Part shown: positions 62,294-64,000 of the stretch, one piece after another | Layout of the letters: every line of letters starts with the position of its first letter | Position numbering within the stretch: position 1 is the first letter of the stretch | Source: an uncultured Pelagibacteraceae bacterium | Lineage (GTDB): Bacteria; Pseudomonadota; Alphaproteobacteria; Pelagibacterales; Pelagibacteraceae | Reading direction: 5' to 3' | Assembly (NCBI GenBank): GCA_902625035.1 | Contig: CACNZK010000001.1 | Coordinates: 62,001-126,000 of the forward strand | Length of the DNA: 64,000 nt | Made by a program: the position numbers and the translations under genes | The notes under the pieces: model-generated | Seen by the model: the letters and a program-made list of their open reading frames with translations, nothing else | The model's database searches: none | What the model was told of the DNA's origin: nothing

Positions 62294-63100
62294 ATGACAA
62301 AATTATCTATGTATTGCATGGCATTAAATAATGATAATTTGGAAACTATAAAAAGTCTTGATTATATTCCTGTTGGTTTAAAAAATAACAATTTTTCAGA
62401 TGAATGGTTAAGAGATAATACCAATGAAAATATTTCAGAAAAAAATTCATTTTATGGAGAATATACCTTTTATTATTGGTATTGGAAAAATCTTCTTGAA
62501 TTTAAAGATGATAAAGAATGGGTTGGCTTTTGTTCTTACAGAGAATATTGGGGATCAAAAAAAAATAACAAATCAGATAAAATTGAAGATTTAGTTTTAA
62601 GAGAATACCAGCCTGAGTGGTCTAATTATGAGGCAATAATTGGTGAACCAATTTCTATAGGTGGAACAAAATTGATGAAAGTTTTAAAATATGGTAAAAC
62701 TGCTTTGTTAAGAAATCCAAAAGCAATTTTTTTTAAAAATGCTAGAACGATCAGATGGCAATTTGATATGTTCCATGGCAATGGGAATCTAGATAAGGCA
62801 ATTGAACTTTTGTCTGATAAAGATCGAGATGATTTCAAATATTATACAAGAAGTGAAACTTCATTTCCAAGAGGCAACATGTTTATCTCAAATTCAAATC
62901 AAATAATTAATGCTTATTTTCAGAGTGTTTTTAAATGGCTTAAAGATTGTGAAAATGTTTTTGGTTTCAATTTAAAGGGATATGGTCAGATAAGAATGTA
63001 TACTTTTTTAGCAGAAAGATATTTGCCTTATTGGTTTAAAAAATATACTAAATTCCTAGAGTGGCCTGTGATTTATAAAGATATAAATAAAAATGATTAA
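62294..63100 (+). CDS. DUF4422-like protein, probable glycan biosynthesis
   Basis: 268 residues. GEYTFYYWYWKNLLEF and GFCSYREYWGSKK near residue 75 resemble the W-E/G-x-CHYRRYF-type block of DUF4422 proteins, which occur in capsule and O-antigen clusters and are thought to be glycosyltransferase-like. RGNMFISNSNQII near residue 192 also fits. I see no D-x-D donor motif with certainty. Its overlap with the FdtA-like gene and place in the rfb cluster support a surface glycan role. Confidence 0.6.
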   Translation: MTKLSMYCMALNNDNLETIKSLDYIPVGLKNNNFSDEWLRDNTNENISEKNSFYGEYTFYYWYWKNLLEFKDDKEWVGFCSYREYWGSKKNNKSDKIEDLVLREYQPEWSNYEAIIGEPISIGGTKLMKVLKYGKTALLRNPKAIFFKNARTIRWQFDMFHGNGNLDKAIELLSDKDRDDFKYYTRSETSFPRGNMFISNSNQIINAYFQSVFKWLKDCENVFGFNLKGYGQIRMYTFLAERYLPYWFKKYTKFLEWPVIYKDINKND

Positions 63101-63491
63101 ATTCAAATTTAAACAATTTAAAAAAAAAAGTGGAACTCTAGTGCCTTTTTCTTTAGAGAAACAAATACCATTTAAGACCAAAAGAATATTTATAATTTAT
63201 GGCAATAAAAATTATGTTAGAGGCAACCATGCTCATCACAAATGTAAACAATTTTTAGTTCCAATTTATGGATCTATGATAATTGAGTATGAAAATTTTA
63301 AGATTAAGAAAAAAATTAGGATCAATTATAAAAGAAAAGAAGGTTTTTTATTAAAGCCTAAAACTTGGTGTAAAATCAAATTTAATTCAAATCACTCAAT
63401 TCTAATGGTTTTTTGTGATAGAGAGTATGAATTCAAAGATTATATAGAGAAATATAAAGATTTTTTGAAAATAATTAAAAAAAATAAATAA
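63093..63491 (+). CDS. dTDP-4-keto-6-deoxyhexose 3,4-ketoisomerase-like (FdtA/WxcM type)
   Basis: 132 residues, a single cupin. GTLVPFSLEKQIPFKTKRIFIIYG is the family opening and NYVRGNHAHHKCKQFLVPIYGSM carries the R-G-x-H-A-H active-site block near residue 45. FdtA/QdtA shift the keto group of dTDP-4-keto-6-deoxyglucose from C4 to C3 so that a 3-amino sugar can be made. That implies a 3-amino-3,6-dideoxyhexose; the needed aminotransferase would be outside the window. Confidence 0.82.
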   Translation: MIKFKFKQFKKKSGTLVPFSLEKQIPFKTKRIFIIYGNKNYVRGNHAHHKCKQFLVPIYGSMIIEYENFKIKKKIRINYKRKEGFLLKPKTWCKIKFNSNHSILMVFCDREYEFKDYIEKYKDFLKIIKKNK

Positions 63492-63495
63492 GATT

Positions 63496-64000
63496 ATGAA
63501 TTTATTAATTACAGGTTGCTGTGGTCACATAGGCTCTTATCTTGCTGATAACATATATAAAATTAAAAAAATTAAAAAAACAATTCTTGTTGATAATATC
63601 AAATCTAATAGGTTTTGCTCCCTATTTAATTTAAATAAAAATAATAAACTTAAATTTTATTTAAGAGACGTAAATAAAAAGAATAGCCTCAACGATTTTA
63701 AAAATATTAATTACGTGATTCATTGTGCGTCAATGACTAATGCTGAAAAAAGTTTTGGAAAAGAAAAAGAAATGTATAAAAATAATATTGACTGTTTAAG
63801 AAATGTAATTAGCTTCTGTAAAAAAAACAATTCAAAGCTTATTCACCTGTCATCTACGAGTGTTTATGGAAAACAAACTGACATAGTTGATGAAAATTGT
63901 GAGGAAAAATATCTAAAACCACAATCTCCATATGCTGATATTAAATTGATTGAGGAAAAAATGTTAATAAAAAATTCAAATAAATTAAATTATAATACCT
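63496..64000 (+). CDS. NAD-dependent epimerase/dehydratase, partial (cut by window end)
   Basis: The frame starts at ATG 63496 (MNLLITGCCGHIGSYLAD) and stays open to the last base, about 168 residues. The NAD-binding G-x2-G-x2-G, YVIHCASMTNAEKSF, HLSSTSVYGKQTD with catalytic Ser/Thr, and SPYADIKLIEEKM where the usual Tyr-x3-Lys is YADIK identify an extended SDR. The 3' half is missing, so the sugar specificity is not assignable. Confidence 0.85.
   Translation, partial: MNLLITGCCGHIGSYLADNIYKIKKIKKTILVDNIKSNRFCSLFNLNKNNKLKFYLRDVNKKNSLNDFKNINYVIHCASMTNAEKSFGKEKEMYKNNIDCLRNVISFCKKNNSKLIHLSSTSVYGKQTDIVDENCEEKYLKPQSPYADIKLIEEKMLIKNSNKLNYNT

Noticed and set aside
1-64000. Prophage, integrase or insertion sequence
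   Set aside because: No transposase, integrase, capsid or terminase-like gene was found on either strand; the tRNA fragments alone do not prove an integrated element.

Overview
The window reads as a piece of a small, streamlined, very AT-rich alphaproteobacterial genome, most like a marine SAR11 (Pelagibacterales) bacterium. Support: spacers of a few bases, many TAATG/ATGA gene overlaps, alphaproteobacterial-type S4, CysS, class II DAHP synthase and citramalate synthase, a TRAP transporter, a methylcitrate operon, and surface genes gathered in variable islands. The lineage is inferred from gene content and style; no rRNA gene is present to confirm it.

Layout. (1) 1-6997: an array of ten paralogous type IV pilin-like genes, all on the minus strand, broken by one Sel1-like membrane protein gene. 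All ten share an almost invariant N-terminus (about 28 residues) and have strongly divergent, cysteine-bearing C-terminal domains. Two near-identical promoter blocks, each followed on its far side by a tRNA-Thr-like 3' fragment, mark a repeating unit of about 4.7 kb. The array probably continues to the left of the window. (2) 7001-10335: a glycosyltransferase, NAD kinase, a tRNA-Leu(UAA) gene interrupted by a 192-nt group I intron, a gamma-glutamylcyclotransferase-like gene and a CinA-like gene. (3) 10356-17586: a compact plus-strand run sfsA-map-purBCSQL-bolA-grxD. (4) 17583-27195: minus-strand core genes (methyltransferase, rpsD, trmJ-like, cimA, cysS, nadE, class II DAHP synthase, glmS and a GlmU reduced to its acetyltransferase half). 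(5) 27267-36389: phosphoglycolate phosphatase, prpDBC, class I ribonucleotide reductase (nrdAB) with possible NrdR boxes, phosphomannomutase/phosphoglucomutase. (6) 36392-46512: TauE, DusA, a TRAP transporter, a CoA-transferase, RpoZ with a long acidic tail, an MFS carrier, dehydrogenase and carbonic anhydrase-like genes. (7) 46533-51562: a thioredoxin-like gene, a small glycan island and a creatinase/ectoine-hydrolase-like M24 protein. (8) 51559-58972: a minus-strand operon mtnP-hydrolase-mtnA-class II aldolase-speD/speE fusion-amino acid ABC importer, with apt divergent. (9) 58969-64000: a GT2 gene and the start of a dTDP-sugar surface polysaccharide cluster (rfbBAC, DUF4422-like, FdtA-like, epimerase cut by the window end).

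How the genes work together. The best metabolic story is the operon at 53860-58403. The fused SpeD-SpeE makes a polyamine and releases methylthioadenosine; MtnP cleaves that to adenine (salvaged by the divergent Apt) and methylthioribose-1-phosphate; MtnA isomerises it; and a FucA-like class II aldolase could split the product to DHAP plus a C2 methylthio-aldehyde, the layout of a 'DHAP shunt' rather than the classical methionine salvage pathway. Other units are the de novo purine run, GlmS plus the GlmU half-enzyme for UDP-GlcNAc supply, prpDBC for propionyl-CoA, and BolA-Grx for iron-sulfur handling.

Most unusual items: the constant/variable pilin array with tRNA-fragment-bounded repeats, the tRNA-Leu group I intron, the probable DHAP-shunt operon, and several promoters placed so close to ATG that the mRNAs should be leaderless. 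I found no integrase, transposase, reverse transcriptase, CRISPR array or rRNA. No stretch over about 300 bases lacks a gene: the longest protein-free stretch (8908-9177) is filled by the intron-bearing tRNA.
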